The notes: a model not told the origin generated them from the letters alone. A stretch of 10,866 bases of DNA from Candidatus Saccharimonadota bacterium (GCA_017510305.1 JAFWNO010000034.1:1-10866); one strand, 5' to 3'; positions 1 to 7,429 are shown, counted from the first letter of the stretch. Numbers and translations are program-made.

Positions 1-921
1 GGCGTCTATACCGGTAGTTATATCCAGACATCCATCACCGACAAATGTTTGAATTCCGGCATCCTTATCGAACAAGATTGTAATCGTACTGTTTATGGCT
101 CTTGGGCCGAGTACGAAGCCATCGCTAGAGGCCCTATTACTAATTTCGCTTCTGCTTCCGGCTACGGCTTCTCATCTACGCCTGACCCCCACGGTGGTGG
201 TGGCCGCGCTGGTGGCATTTCCAAGAGTACCTATAATGATCCTTATAATTATTCTCACGCAACCATCTCTAATAACGGTAGCGCCGGCGCCATCAGCGCA
301 AACTTAGGCCTTTCTAATATCGGCGTAGATGACGCCTTCCTTGCCCGCATCATCTCTCGCTATGGCTCGACTACTGGAGGCTACGATAGTTGTAATATTG
401 GCCCTATAGACGAGTGGCAAGTCCGCAATGCTCCAGGCCGCGTCCTTACGTTCCGCTGCCCAGGTACCGCCAATATTAATGGTAACATTATCACTGGCCA
501 CGATTACTACTCGAAAATAGACGAGATTCCACAAGTCATCATTATCGCCAACGATATCAATATTAATTCCAACGTCACCGAGGTAGACGCCTGGCTTATT
601 GCCACAAATAATACCAATATTGCTACTGGCTCTATTAACACTTGCCCACAATTCTCGAGAGGCACCACTTCCAGCGCCTCTGGCCGAGATTATCGTATTC
701 ATGATGATGCCTGCACTAACCAGCTTACTATCAATGGCCCCGTCATCGCCGGCCGCGTCTATCTCAATCGTACCTCTGGCGCTTACCCAGGCGACAATTC
801 CATCGAGCCAGCCGAAGTCTTTAATCTTCGTGCCGACGCCTACCTCTGGGGCTATAGCCAGTCCGAAGATTTCCACCAAGCCGTCACTACTTATACCCGC
901 GAAGTCGCTCCACGTTATTAA
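1..921 (+). CDS. Surface protein, C-terminal part (5' end outside window)
   Basis: The frame is open from base 1 to a TAA at 919-921, so about 306 residues of a longer protein are visible; the start lies upstream. The chain is rich in Asn, Ser, Thr, Gly and Tyr with few charges, as in exported proteins. From about base 450 it has short strand-like segments (INGNIITG, PQVIIIANDININSN, VDAWLIATNNTNI, LTINGPVIAGRVYLNRT) that look like beta-solenoid or beta-sandwich rungs, ending in an EPAEVFNL-x-ADAYLWGYSQ block. I recall similar C-terminal blocks in Patescibacteria surface proteins, but cannot confirm this without a search. Cysteines are scattered (CPG, CPQ, DACTNQ) and could form disulfides. 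It lies just upstream of a minor-pilin operon on the same strand, so a pilus-linked adhesin is possible (inference). No C-terminal anchor or sorting motif is visible. The product name is unsure. Confidence 0.85.
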   Translation, partial: GVYTGSYIQTSITDKCLNSGILIEQDCNRTVYGSWAEYEAIARGPITNFASASGYGFSSTPDPHGGGGRAGGISKSTYNDPYNYSHATISNNGSAGAISANLGLSNIGVDDAFLARIISRYGSTTGGYDSCNIGPIDEWQVRNAPGRVLTFRCPGTANINGNIITGHDYYSKIDEIPQVIIIANDININSNVTEVDAWLIATNNTNIATGSINTCPQFSRGTTSSASGRDYRIHDDACTNQLTINGPVIAGRVYLNRTSGAYPGDNSIEPAEVFNLRADAYLWGYSQSEDFHQAVTTYTREVAPRY

Positions 922-935
922 AATAAGCATAACTG

Positions 936-944
936 TGATATAAT
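936..944 (+). promoter_or_regulatory. Extended -10 promoter of the pilin operon (leaderless start)
   Basis: TGATATAAT is a perfect extended -10 element (TGn followed by TATAAT at 939-944). Only six bases separate it from the ATG at 951, so a start point about seven bases downstream falls on the start codon, giving a leaderless mRNA. A -35 box is poor (TTATTA-like near 915-920), which an extended -10 tolerates. No clear Shine-Dalgarno precedes 951, which agrees with this reading. Confidence 0.7.
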
Positions 945-950
945 AAGAGT

Positions 951-1931
951 ATGAACAGGTCGGGCTTTACTATTATTGAAGTTACCCTTGTGCTTGCTAT
1001 ATCTATGTTTCTTTTTGTAGGTGTTATTGGTGGCACCAATGTCAATATCACTCGCCAGCGTTACAATGATTCTGTCAATAGTTTCGCCGAATTTTTACGT
1101 AGCCAGTACTCCGAAGTCATCTCCACGGAAAATACTCGCGACGATCGCATTAGCAATACTTCTCCTTGCACTCTCACCAGCAAGCAAGCCGCTGGCAACG
1201 GTTCCGGCAGTAATGTCGAAACTGGCCGCTCCAATTGTCTCATCTATGGCAAATTGATTACCTTTAACGAAGAAAACAACCCTGCCAAAGTTTATTCCTA
1301 CGACATCATCGGTGACGCTAAAACATCAAACGACCTCGAGGCTCTTAATAAAGCTGTCCGCAAGAATTCCAGCCACCCATATCACGGTATCTCTAACGAT
1401 ACAATTCTTTCTCTAGTCAATCTCAACGCAGACGTCCTCACTGCCCGCAGCACTGGCAGCGGCTGCCAAATTATCCCCGCAGGCAATACCTCCACTTACG
1501 AACTTCCCTGGGGTGCCTACATTCAGACCACCAATCATCCTACCATGCAAAATTACACCGGCTCTATTCTTATCGTACGCTCGCCTCTTTCTGGCGCCAT
1601 TAATACTTTCCGTCTAAATAGTGTCGTTTCCGTTCAATCTCGCCTGCGCAACCCTTATATCGCTGCCGAGTACTGTAATGCCAATAGCGACGCGCGCGTC
1701 AACGCTTATAATAATGGCAGCCTGCGTTCCTTCCTCTCTGCCACCGGCAGTAATGCACCTTCATTTGGCAACGCTTCCACTGGTACCGTCGCTGAGTTCT
1801 GTATCAATTCTGATGATGTCTTTGCCCTTGCCAGTAATGGCCGTCGCATGGTTAGCATCGCTTATGATGGGTATAACGCTTCCGCCGTTAAAGTTTACAA
1901 TCAAGACGATGGAGAAAACAAATGTCAGTAA
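951..1931 (+). CDS. Type IV pseudopilin / FimT-like minor pilin
   Basis: A 326-residue protein with a class III (prepilin peptidase) leader: MNRSG followed by FTIIEVTLVLAISMFLFVGV. Cleavage after Gly5 would leave Phe as residue +1 and the conserved Glu at +5, with a hydrophobic helix of about 20 residues. The rest is an extracytoplasmic domain rich in Asn/Ser/Thr with several Cys (TSPCTLT, SNCLIYGK, GCQIIP, EYCNAN, AEFCIN, NKCQ). It is larger than classical GspH/FimT (about 150-200 residues). It is first of four genes with pilin-like N-termini, and its last 10 bases overlap the next gene. By position and helix it corresponds to FimT/GspH, which together with PilV/W/X-like proteins primes assembly and caps the pilus tip. 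The family is secure from the N-terminus; the exact subtype is inference. Confidence 0.9.
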   Translation: MNRSGFTIIEVTLVLAISMFLFVGVIGGTNVNITRQRYNDSVNSFAEFLRSQYSEVISTENTRDDRISNTSPCTLTSKQAAGNGSGSNVETGRSNCLIYGKLITFNEENNPAKVYSYDIIGDAKTSNDLEALNKAVRKNSSHPYHGISNDTILSLVNLNADVLTARSTGSGCQIIPAGNTSTYELPWGAYIQTTNHPTMQNYTGSILIVRSPLSGAINTFRLNSVVSVQSRLRNPYIAAEYCNANSDARVNAYNNGSLRSFLSATGSNAPSFGNASTGTVAEFCINSDDVFALASNGRRMVSIAYDGYNASAVKVYNQDDGENKCQ

Positions 1932-2680
1932 AACTTAAACGCGGCGACACCCTCATCGAAGTAATGTTTGCCATCGCCGTTTTTGCTCTTGTTGCACTTC
2001 TTTCCATCACTATTATGAATACTGGCATCACCATGGCCGAGACTTCCCTAGAAAACACCATGACTAGAAACGAAATCGATTCCCAAGCCGAGGCTCTCCG
2101 CTTCTTACAGAATTCTTATCTTTCCGAAAAAGAGCTAATCGCCAGCGAGCAGCAATATCGTGACATCTGGCAGAAGATCACCAATCTTGCCGTTTCTGGC
2201 GCCGACATCGATAAGCTTCCAGCCAATTTTGATTTTGGTTCTGGCTTTACGGGCTGCGATGCTTTTTATAGCAGTGCTAATTCAGTTAATATTTACAGCG
2301 GTACGCTTAATGCTTTCATTATCAATACTCGCAAAGTCACCAACGATTTCAACCAAACTGTCGTTGTTGCCAAGAATAATCGCAATATGTTTGCTCCCGC
2401 CACGCTCAACCCTCGCATCCTCTTTAGAAATAATTCTTCTTCCGTCAACGACGAAAATACCAATATCTCCGAAAGTTATTCCACTACCAATCCTTACAAC
2501 AATGTCCAGCGCGTAGAAGGGCTGTGGGTCATTGCCGTCCGATCCAATGCTTCTACAAATCGTTCCGCAAGTGAATATTACGATTTTCATATCCGTAGTT
2601 GCTGGTATGCCCCAGGTCAGGACAATCCCAGCACTATTGCCACCATCATTCGTTTATATAATCCAGATTTTGTAAAGTAG
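1922..2680 (+). CDS. Type IV pseudopilin / PilV-like minor pilin
   Basis: A 252-residue protein with a prepilin-type start: MSVKLKRG, then DTLIEVMFAIAVFALVALLS. Cleavage after Gly8 leaves Asp at +1 (usually Phe or Met), with Glu at +5 present. The motif GDTLIEVMFAIAVF is close to the PilV/GspI consensus. After the helix come an amphipathic stretch and a domain rich in Asn and Ser with two conspicuous Cys (TGCDAFY, RSCWYAPG). The start overlaps the upstream gene by 10 bases, and GGAGA at 1911-1915 sits six bases before the ATG, so translation is probably coupled. It is likely an inner-membrane-inserted subunit of the pilus tip complex. The PilV assignment rests on N-terminus and gene order only. 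Confidence 0.9.
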   Translation: MSVKLKRGDTLIEVMFAIAVFALVALLSITIMNTGITMAETSLENTMTRNEIDSQAEALRFLQNSYLSEKELIASEQQYRDIWQKITNLAVSGADIDKLPANFDFGSGFTGCDAFYSSANSVNIYSGTLNAFIINTRKVTNDFNQTVVVAKNNRNMFAPATLNPRILFRNNSSSVNDENTNISESYSTTNPYNNVQRVEGLWVIAVRSNASTNRSASEYYDFHIRSCWYAPGQDNPSTIATIIRLYNPDFVK

Positions 2681-2686
2681 GGCACC

Positions 2687-3622
2687 ATGAAGAAAGTAAA
2701 CACTAAAAAAGGTTACACTATCGTCGAGATCACTCTAGCTATGGCCTTTATTGGCGTACTTCTCGTCACCATCGCCACCATCGTTTTAAATATTATTTCT
2801 ATTTATCAAAAGGGCCTATCTCTCCGCGCGGTTAATTCCACCGGTAGGGAATTAGTCAGCGAGTTTACCAGCGCCATCCAGTCCGCACCTATCAAGAATA
2901 TCCCTAGTCTCTGTACCTCATATTCTAATGCCAGCGCTCGCGACCGCTGCAATGCCGATAAGGGCCAGAAGATTGTCTATCAGCAAAATGCCAGCAGCCG
3001 CACTATTAGCCTCGCCACAGAAAATGCCCTTTCTAGCGATTCTGCTTCTACTCATATCGCCAATCCTCCTACTCATGGCGCCTTCTGCACCGGCCGCTAC
3101 TCCTTCATTTGGAACACTGGCTATGTTCTAAATGATAGTTACAATCTTAGCAATGAGCGTGCCAAGTTTACCTATAAAGTTGGCGGAGCTTCTCGCACAA
3201 TTCGCGATTTTCGCCTCATCCGTGTCGAGGACGAAGGTCGCAACATCTGCCAAAATAATATCGATACTAATACTTACTACCTCAAGACTAACAATGAATA
3301 TTTCCTTGATAATGTAGCCTCAGATAGTATGGTTTCCGCCGATTTCTTAAAAGGCAGCGACGATAATCTTGCCCTCTATGATTTTCAAGTTTTTGTACCC
3401 ACTCAGCATCATATCACTGCCCACTCTTATTATTCTGGGACGTTTATCCTAGCTACGCTTCAGGGAAATGTTAACATAAAAACAACCGGCAACTTTTGCA
3501 ATACTGTCCCTGATGATTTGAACACCGACTTCGCATATTGTGCGATCAATAAATTTAATTTCGCCGCCCAGGCGACAGGAGAACTCAATGAAAATGAGCA
3601 AAGAGAACAACGCCGCAACTAA
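2687..3622 (+). CDS. Type IV pseudopilin / PilW-like minor pilin
   Basis: A 311-residue protein beginning MKKVNTKKG then YTIVEITLAMAFIGVLLVTI. The predicted prepilin peptidase site is after Gly9, with Tyr at +1 and Glu at +5, then a hydrophobic helix to about residue 35. The periplasmic or surface part carries Cys pairs (LCTSYSNASARDRC, AFCTGRYSF, NICQNN, NFCNTV, YCAIN) that may form disulfides. GTAGGG at 2677-2682 gives a weak ribosome-binding site overlapping the stop of the previous gene; the gap is 6 bases. It is third in the four-gene pilin operon, the place and approximate size of PilW/GspJ. Its 3' end overlaps the next gene by 35 bases. The subtype is inferred from order. Confidence 0.9.
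   Translation: MKKVNTKKGYTIVEITLAMAFIGVLLVTIATIVLNIISIYQKGLSLRAVNSTGRELVSEFTSAIQSAPIKNIPSLCTSYSNASARDRCNADKGQKIVYQQNASSRTISLATENALSSDSASTHIANPPTHGAFCTGRYSFIWNTGYVLNDSYNLSNERAKFTYKVGGASRTIRDFRLIRVEDEGRNICQNNIDTNTYYLKTNNEYFLDNVASDSMVSADFLKGSDDNLALYDFQVFVPTQHHITAHSYYSGTFILATLQGNVNIKTTGNFCNTVPDDLNTDFAYCAINKFNFAAQATGELNENEQREQRRN
3577..3582 (+). promoter_or_regulatory. Shine-Dalgarno deciding the start at 3588
   Basis: AGGAGA lies five bases before the ATG at 3588. This favours that start over the in-frame GTG at 3540, which has no comparable site and would put charged residues with no known role ahead of the pilin-like segment. Confidence 0.75.
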
Positions 3623-4880
3623 AGTAAAGAAAGGTGCCGCTTCACTCTATGTAGTAATCTTTACAACATTACTCTTAGGCGTTATTACCTTGAGTTTTAT
3701 TAGGATTATCCTTTCTGAAACTACCCAAACTAGCAACACCGATCTTTCCCAGTCTGCCTATGATTCCGCTCTTGCCGGCGTTGAAGATGCCAAAGTTGCT
3801 ATTCTCCGCTACCACGATTGTCTCTCTGGTCGTGCCACTAATGATTGTAGCCGAATTATCAGCGCTATGCAAAAGGGTATCGAAAGCCAAAGTTGTGACG
3901 TTGTTCGCGACACTCTCGGCCGCACCGCCAATACTACTGATGGTAAGCAGGAAGTTATCATTCAAGAGTCTAGCACCGGCAGCGATAATGGCGGCAACAA
4001 ATCCACCTCTCTTCTTCAGGCTTACACTTGCGTCAAGATTGCTGAGGAGTTAGAAGATTATCGCTCCACCATTAGCAATAATTTCCGCACTCGCATCTTG
4101 CCTCTCCGCACTAGTCGCATCAATGATGTTAACTATATTACCTTCAAATGGTATTCCAACATTAACGGTAGCGCTAGCAGTCTAAACTACCTGCCGAATA
4201 GCGATAGTCGCTTCTACTTCCCGAGTAATAATTCTAAATATTCTCCACCAGTCGTATCTGTAGAATTTATCCAAGCCGGCAATAGTTTTAGACCAAACGA
4301 GGATTTTAACGTACCGTCCGGCAGCAAGACTAATCGCGCTGAAGCCTTCCTTTATCCAGTTTCTTCGGGCGGCATTAATAGTATCAGTGCTGATTCTTTT
4401 GCTAAGACCGGCAATAAAATGACTGACGATTCTGGCACTGGCGGCAATTCCAATCGTCTTTACAAAATTACTTGCGATGGCTTTAATAATGGCCGCGAAT
4501 TTGCCTGCGAAACTACTATCTATCTACCTCAGCCCATCAATGGTAACCGCAGCAATAATGCCGCCTTCCTTCGTGTAGACTTACCTTATGGTGATCCTAT
4601 CACCGATTTCGCCGTCCAAATGTATGATTACGCCGGCAATGAAATAAAATTTGAAGGTGTTCAAGCTAGTATCGATTCTACCGGGCGTGCCAATGACCTC
4701 TATCGTCGTATCGAATCCCGTGTAGAATTAGTTGATGTATACTATCCATATCCAGAGTTTGCTATTCAATCAGATGGTACTAGTGGCAACGATGCTATCA
4801 TAAAGGATTTTTATTCCACTTGGAACTGCTGGTACTCTAATAACGGCGCCTACGACAGTTGCCCAAACAATAGTAAATAA
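3588..4880 (+). CDS. PilX-like minor pilin / pilus assembly protein
   Basis: From the ATG at 3588 the product has 430 residues. The N-terminus reads KKGAASLYVVIFTTLLLGVI, a short basic segment, Gly, then one membrane helix, followed by a Ser/Asp/Ala-rich region (SQSAYDSALAGVEDAKVAIL) very like PilX_N domains, in which the helix continues as AlaLeu/Glu-rich repeats. Unlike its three neighbours it lacks Glu at +5 of the mature chain (Tyr is there). That is also seen in GspK-type tip pseudopilins and some PilX proteins. The remaining 370 residues form a large extracytoplasmic domain rich in Asn, Ser and Gly with paired Cys (YHDCLSG, NDCSRI, ITCDGF, FACETT, WNCWYSN, DSCPNN). It is last in the pilin operon and overlaps the previous gene by 35 bases. 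The likely role is the tip subunit that starts pilus assembly (inference). Confidence 0.87.
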   Translation: MKMSKENNAATKVKKGAASLYVVIFTTLLLGVITLSFIRIILSETTQTSNTDLSQSAYDSALAGVEDAKVAILRYHDCLSGRATNDCSRIISAMQKGIESQSCDVVRDTLGRTANTTDGKQEVIIQESSTGSDNGGNKSTSLLQAYTCVKIAEELEDYRSTISNNFRTRILPLRTSRINDVNYITFKWYSNINGSASSLNYLPNSDSRFYFPSNNSKYSPPVVSVEFIQAGNSFRPNEDFNVPSGSKTNRAEAFLYPVSSGGINSISADSFAKTGNKMTDDSGTGGNSNRLYKITCDGFNNGREFACETTIYLPQPINGNRSNNAAFLRVDLPYGDPITDFAVQMYDYAGNEIKFEGVQASIDSTGRANDLYRRIESRVELVDVYYPYPEFAIQSDGTSGNDAIIKDFYSTWNCWYSNNGAYDSCPNNSK

Positions 4881-4887
4881 TATCCTC

Positions 4888-4916
4888 TTGACGGATATGC
4901 TCATCTGCGATATAAT
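4888..4916 (+). promoter_or_regulatory. Sigma-70-type promoter of tRNA-fMet
   Basis: TTGACG at 4888-4893 and TATAAT at 4911-4916 are separated by exactly 17 bases, a near-consensus housekeeping promoter. Transcription would start near 4922-4924, about 16-18 bases before the mature tRNA. The -10 lies in GCGATATAAT, whose reverse complement occurs at 4933-4942. Confidence 0.85.
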
Positions 4917-4942
4917 AATATAGTACTTTTATATTATATCGC
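4907..4942. repeat. 10-bp inverted repeat around the tRNA start point
   Basis: GCGATATAAT (4907-4916) and ATTATATCGC (4933-4942) are perfect inverted copies with a 16-base spacer. The left arm carries the tRNA -10 box; the right arm runs into the first bases of the tRNA. Read on the - strand the right arm also contains TATAAT. It may be an operator, a weak opposing promoter, or chance in AT-rich DNA. Confidence 0.5.
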
Positions 4943-5016
4943 GGGATAGAGCAGCCTGGTAGCTCGTTTGGCTCATAACCAAAAGGTCGTTGGTTCAAAT
5001 CCAACTCCCGCCACCA
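4940..5016 (+). tRNA. Initiator tRNA-fMet (CAT), CCA encoded
   Basis: A 77-base cloverleaf with the CAT anticodon in loop CTCATAA, D-arm GAGC-AGCCTGGTA-GCTC, T-arm GTTGG-TTCAAAT-CCAAC, and a genomic CCA end. Initiator features are clear: bases 1 and 72 are unpaired (C1 and C72), the D-stem has A11:T24, and G30-C40 and G31-C39 are present in the anticodon stem. Two points are atypical. The 1:72 mismatch is C:C where C:A is usual, and the first of the three G-C pairs (29:41) is T-A. The tRNA loads formyl-methionine for translation initiation. It has its own promoter upstream and a terminator downstream. Confidence 0.97.
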
Positions 5017-5061
5017 AGTTGAGGGCACAAGCTGCCCCCCCAGTTTGCGCCCTCAACTTGG
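5014..5061 (+). other. 48-nt long hairpin starting in the tRNA CCA end
   Basis: Bases 5014-5026 (CCAAGTTGAGGGC) are perfectly complementary to 5049-5061. The stem continues past one A/C mismatch (5027/5048) through CAAGCTG against CAGTTTG with one G-T wobble, leaving a loop of six C (5035-5040). That is about 20 base pairs, with the last three tRNA bases (CCA) inside the stem. It is not followed by a T-run, so it is not a classical terminator. It may be a trailer structure that affects 3' processing of the tRNA precursor, or a mobile-element or integration footprint. No function is established. Confidence 0.75.
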
Positions 5062-5082
5062 TGTTATAAAAAGTATATAAAG

Positions 5083-5122
5083 ATTCGCCAGCTTCCACTA
5101 TAGCGGCGAATTTTTATTTTTT
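5083..5122 (+). terminator. Intrinsic terminator after tRNA-fMet
   Basis: ATTCGCC (5083-5089) pairs with GGCGAAT (5105-5111). After a bulged A the stem adds GCT/AGC, with an eight-base loop, and it is followed by TTTTTATTTTTT to 5122. This is a strong rho-independent terminator on the + strand. On the - strand the same stem follows the stop of the convergent operon at 5123, but the trailing sequence (CTTTATATAC) is a weaker U-tract, so bidirectional use is possible. Confidence 0.85.
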
Positions 5123-6025
5123 CTAATACTTTCTTAATGGCAGATAGATGGCTAAACAAATTGCAAACAGTATTACTGTCGCCACCATCACTATTATACT
5201 TACAGATAAGAAGTTCCCGTCCATCTCTCCATTCACAATCGTCCCAGACACTGTGGCTATCCCAGGGCGATAACTAGATTCTCCCAGTGGCTGTACATAT
5301 GTGCTACTAACTCCGTTCTCCGAGCTTCCATCTTTAGATACTACCGCTATTGTTGGCGTTTCTTTCTGCTGGTATGCTACCATTGTGCCGCTCGTAATAT
5401 AGCCATTTTCGCCAGAATCATCTCTAAGTCCGACAGACAAAGTATTATTGATAGTATTCGTCTGACTATCTTCTGGTGCAATATAAAAACGGAAATAAAC
5501 TGAATTTGTTTCTGACCCAGCCTTGCTAATTGGCAAATCTTCAGTAAGTTTAAACGCCTCTTTACTTTTAGATGGTCGAGTTAAGCCAATTTGCTTCCAA
5601 GAATCATCGTCATTTGGTGTATAAGAATATTCCAAAGATTCCCCAGACAGCTTCATATAGCCGTCTTCGTCCGACCCATCGCTTATCATATATGACGCTA
5701 GATGTGTCACATACAGGCTATCCTCTGGATCTTCGTTAGTTACTCGCGCGGTATATTGTATATACTTACCACCATTTGGTATTGTTGCCGATAGGGAACT
5801 GCTTGCTGCAATGCTATTCGCACGGCTTGATTCTGTCCAGACTTTTGGTACGCCGCTCTCATCAGCAATACTCCGCGATGATATTTCTGAATTTGCTTTG
5901 AACACTATTCCTGCCACTATTGCCGACACCCCCACAAATGCCACCACCACTGCAATTTTTATAAATAGATTTGCATTATGTTTGGCCTCGGCTTTTGCTC
6001 TTCCTAGCGTCTTCGCTTTCTGCAT
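5123..6025 (-). CDS. Two-anchor exported membrane protein, unknown function
   Basis: A 300-residue protein not assigned to a family. It opens with a basic, Ala/Lys-rich cytoplasmic segment (MQKAKTLGRAKAEAKHNAN) and a membrane helix at about residues 22-44 (IAVVVAFVGVSAIVAGIVF). A long extracytoplasmic part of about 220 residues follows, rich in Ser, Asp, Glu and Thr and lacking Cys, with beta-type segments (KYIQYTARVTNEDPED, SVYFRFYIAPEDSQTN). A second helix near residues 270-293 (SVSIIVMVATVILFAICLA) leads to a short basic tail (LPLRKY). Both ends should face the cytoplasm. It is last in the four-gene operon. GAAAGGGAG, 9-17 bases upstream, lies in the 19-base gap after the oxidoreductase gene and serves as ribosome-binding site. 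It could tether or sense something at the cell surface, but no function can be read from the sequence. Confidence 0.85.
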   Translation of the reverse strand: MQKAKTLGRAKAEAKHNANLFIKIAVVVAFVGVSAIVAGIVFKANSEISSRSIADESGVPKVWTESSRANSIAASSSLSATIPNGGKYIQYTARVTNEDPEDSLYVTHLASYMISDGSDEDGYMKLSGESLEYSYTPNDDDSWKQIGLTRPSKSKEAFKLTEDLPISKAGSETNSVYFRFYIAPEDSQTNTINNTLSVGLRDDSGENGYITSGTMVAYQQKETPTIAVVSKDGSSENGVSSTYVQPLGESSYRPGIATVSGTIVNGEMDGNFLSVSIIVMVATVILFAICLAIYLPLRKY

Positions 6026-6044
6026 TTCTTATCTCCCTTTCAAA

Positions 6045-7415
6045 TTATAACTGCGCCGCAAGCCTTCTTGCAACAATCCTCACTGCTTCGCTCCAAGATG
6101 AATTTACGTGCGGCACCGTAGCAAGTTCTCCCACGAGTACGTTTAGTTTCATTGCCATCGCTACTTCCTGAATCACTACCCCAGCCTCCGGCCCCATCAC
6201 TGTACAGCCTAGGATTTTACCTTGCTTATTAACAATCATCTTTACAAAGCCGCCACTAAAATCGTGCACATTTCCCACAAACATCTTCCCGTATTCAGCA
6301 ATCTCGCTTATATAGCGAAGATCTCTCTTTATGCACTCGTCTTCATTTAGACCCACCGTGGCCACCGCCGGCTCCGTATCTGTCATTCGGACGTAGCCAG
6401 TATAATCTGTCACTGCTTTGCCTTTATTGATAGCGTTATTCGTAGCAATTGCTGCATCATACGCCGCCTTTTCTGTAGAGGAAATCCCACCAATTACATC
6501 CCCAGCCGCAAAGATATGCTTCGTTGTCGTGTGCAAATTCTTATCTACCTTTATTCCGTCTTTATCCATCTCTACACCAGCGTTCTCTAAACCAATTTCT
6601 ACTGCCGGTTTCGTGCCTGTCGCGAGGACTATTTCGTCTACACGTAGCGCTTTCTCTTGCCCGCCCCGCATAATCACTACCTTCTTCGAAATGGCATCTT
6701 TTTCGATTACTACCGCTCTAGATTGTGGCAATACCTTTATGCCTAATTTCTCTAGATGTGCTTCCATCGCGCGGCCTACTTCCACATCTTCCTTTGGCAA
6801 TATTCTCCCTGCAATCTCTACAATCACCACTTTAGATCCTAGTGCCGCCAGATACTCTGCCACTTCACATCCAGATGCTCCGCCGCCAGCTATCAAGACC
6901 GTCTTTGGAATTTGTGGCATTGTCAGCACGTCTGCTGGTGTCAAATAGTCCACCGTACTAGTCCCCGCCACGCTAGATTCATCCGGCACTACGCCTGTCG
7001 CAATCAAAATCTTCGCTCCAGTTATCACTTTGTCTGGCGCCACTGCCACTTCGTGTGCGCCTACGAAATTCGCTCTCGCTTCATAGCAGTCAATTCCTAC
7101 TTCTTCAAATGCTTGCTTGCCCTTAGCATATGCTCTCTCTGTCGCTACTTCTCTCCATCTCTGTACCGCTGGGTAATTATAACGTAAATTTTTCGTCGAC
7201 AAGCCAAATTTCGCACCAGTAATCGCTGCATTGTAAAGGTGCGCAAATTGTAATGCTGCTGCAAATGGCACATCTCTCGTATTCACCCCAGAGCCACCCC
7301 ATTTATCCGCCTCAATAATTGCAGTTTTCTTTTTTAGGCTAGCACTCATCATCGCCGCTGCACTACCAGCTGCACCACTACCTATCACTATGTAATCGTA
7401 ATCAAATCTTCCCAT
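6045..7415 (-). CDS. FAD-dependent NAD(P)H oxidoreductase lacking the redox disulfide
   Basis: A 456-residue class I pyridine nucleotide-disulfide oxidoreductase fold (dihydrolipoamide dehydrogenase/mercuric reductase-like), full length. FAD motif GSGAAG is at residues 12-17 with Glu35 after the second strand. The NAD(P) motif is GGGASG at 177-182 with Glu200 closing the next strand, which favours NADH. The second FAD motif is IFAAGDVIG near 301-309, and the dimerisation domain runs from about 340 to the end. The usual active-site stretch GGTCxNxGCxPSK reads GGSGVNTRDVPFA (40-52), so both cysteines are replaced (Gly43, Asp48) and the Lys is lost. The catalytic His of the C-terminal HPT-x-SE motif is Asn438, while Glu443 remains. 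It therefore cannot use a flavin-adjacent disulfide and probably passes hydride from NADH via FAD to another acceptor such as a quinone, metal or protein (inference). A weak AGAGAG lies eight bases upstream; the gene follows the 78-residue gene by 14 bases. Confidence 0.9.
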   Translation of the reverse strand: MGRFDYDYIVIGSGAAGSAAAMMSASLKKKTAIIEADKWGGSGVNTRDVPFAAALQFAHLYNAAITGAKFGLSTKNLRYNYPAVQRWREVATERAYAKGKQAFEEVGIDCYEARANFVGAHEVAVAPDKVITGAKILIATGVVPDESSVAGTSTVDYLTPADVLTMPQIPKTVLIAGGGASGCEVAEYLAALGSKVVIVEIAGRILPKEDVEVGRAMEAHLEKLGIKVLPQSRAVVIEKDAISKKVVIMRGGQEKALRVDEIVLATGTKPAVEIGLENAGVEMDKDGIKVDKNLHTTTKHIFAAGDVIGGISSTEKAAYDAAIATNNAINKGKAVTDYTGYVRMTDTEPAVATVGLNEDECIKRDLRYISEIAEYGKMFVGNVHDFSGGFVKMIVNKQGKILGCTVMGPEAGVVIQEVAMAMKLNVLVGELATVPHVNSSWSEAVRIVARRLAAQL

Positions 7416-7429
7416 AATATATACTCTCT

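Noticed and set aside
304..930. 208-codon - strand frame opposite the first surface protein
   Set aside because: It lies entirely antisense to a clear coding frame, has no ribosome-binding site and its composition mirrors the true gene.
3540..3587. GTG start for the PilX-like protein
   Set aside because: No Shine-Dalgarno; the ATG at 3588 has AGGAGA five bases upstream.
4881..4897. TATCC/GGATA stem after the pilin operon as terminator
   Set aside because: Only five pairs and no T-run; it overlaps the tRNA -35 box.
4837..5028. 63-codon - strand frame containing RELDLNQRPFGYEPNELPG
   Set aside because: It is the antisense of the initiator tRNA; this peptide is a well-known false ORF produced by tRNA genes.
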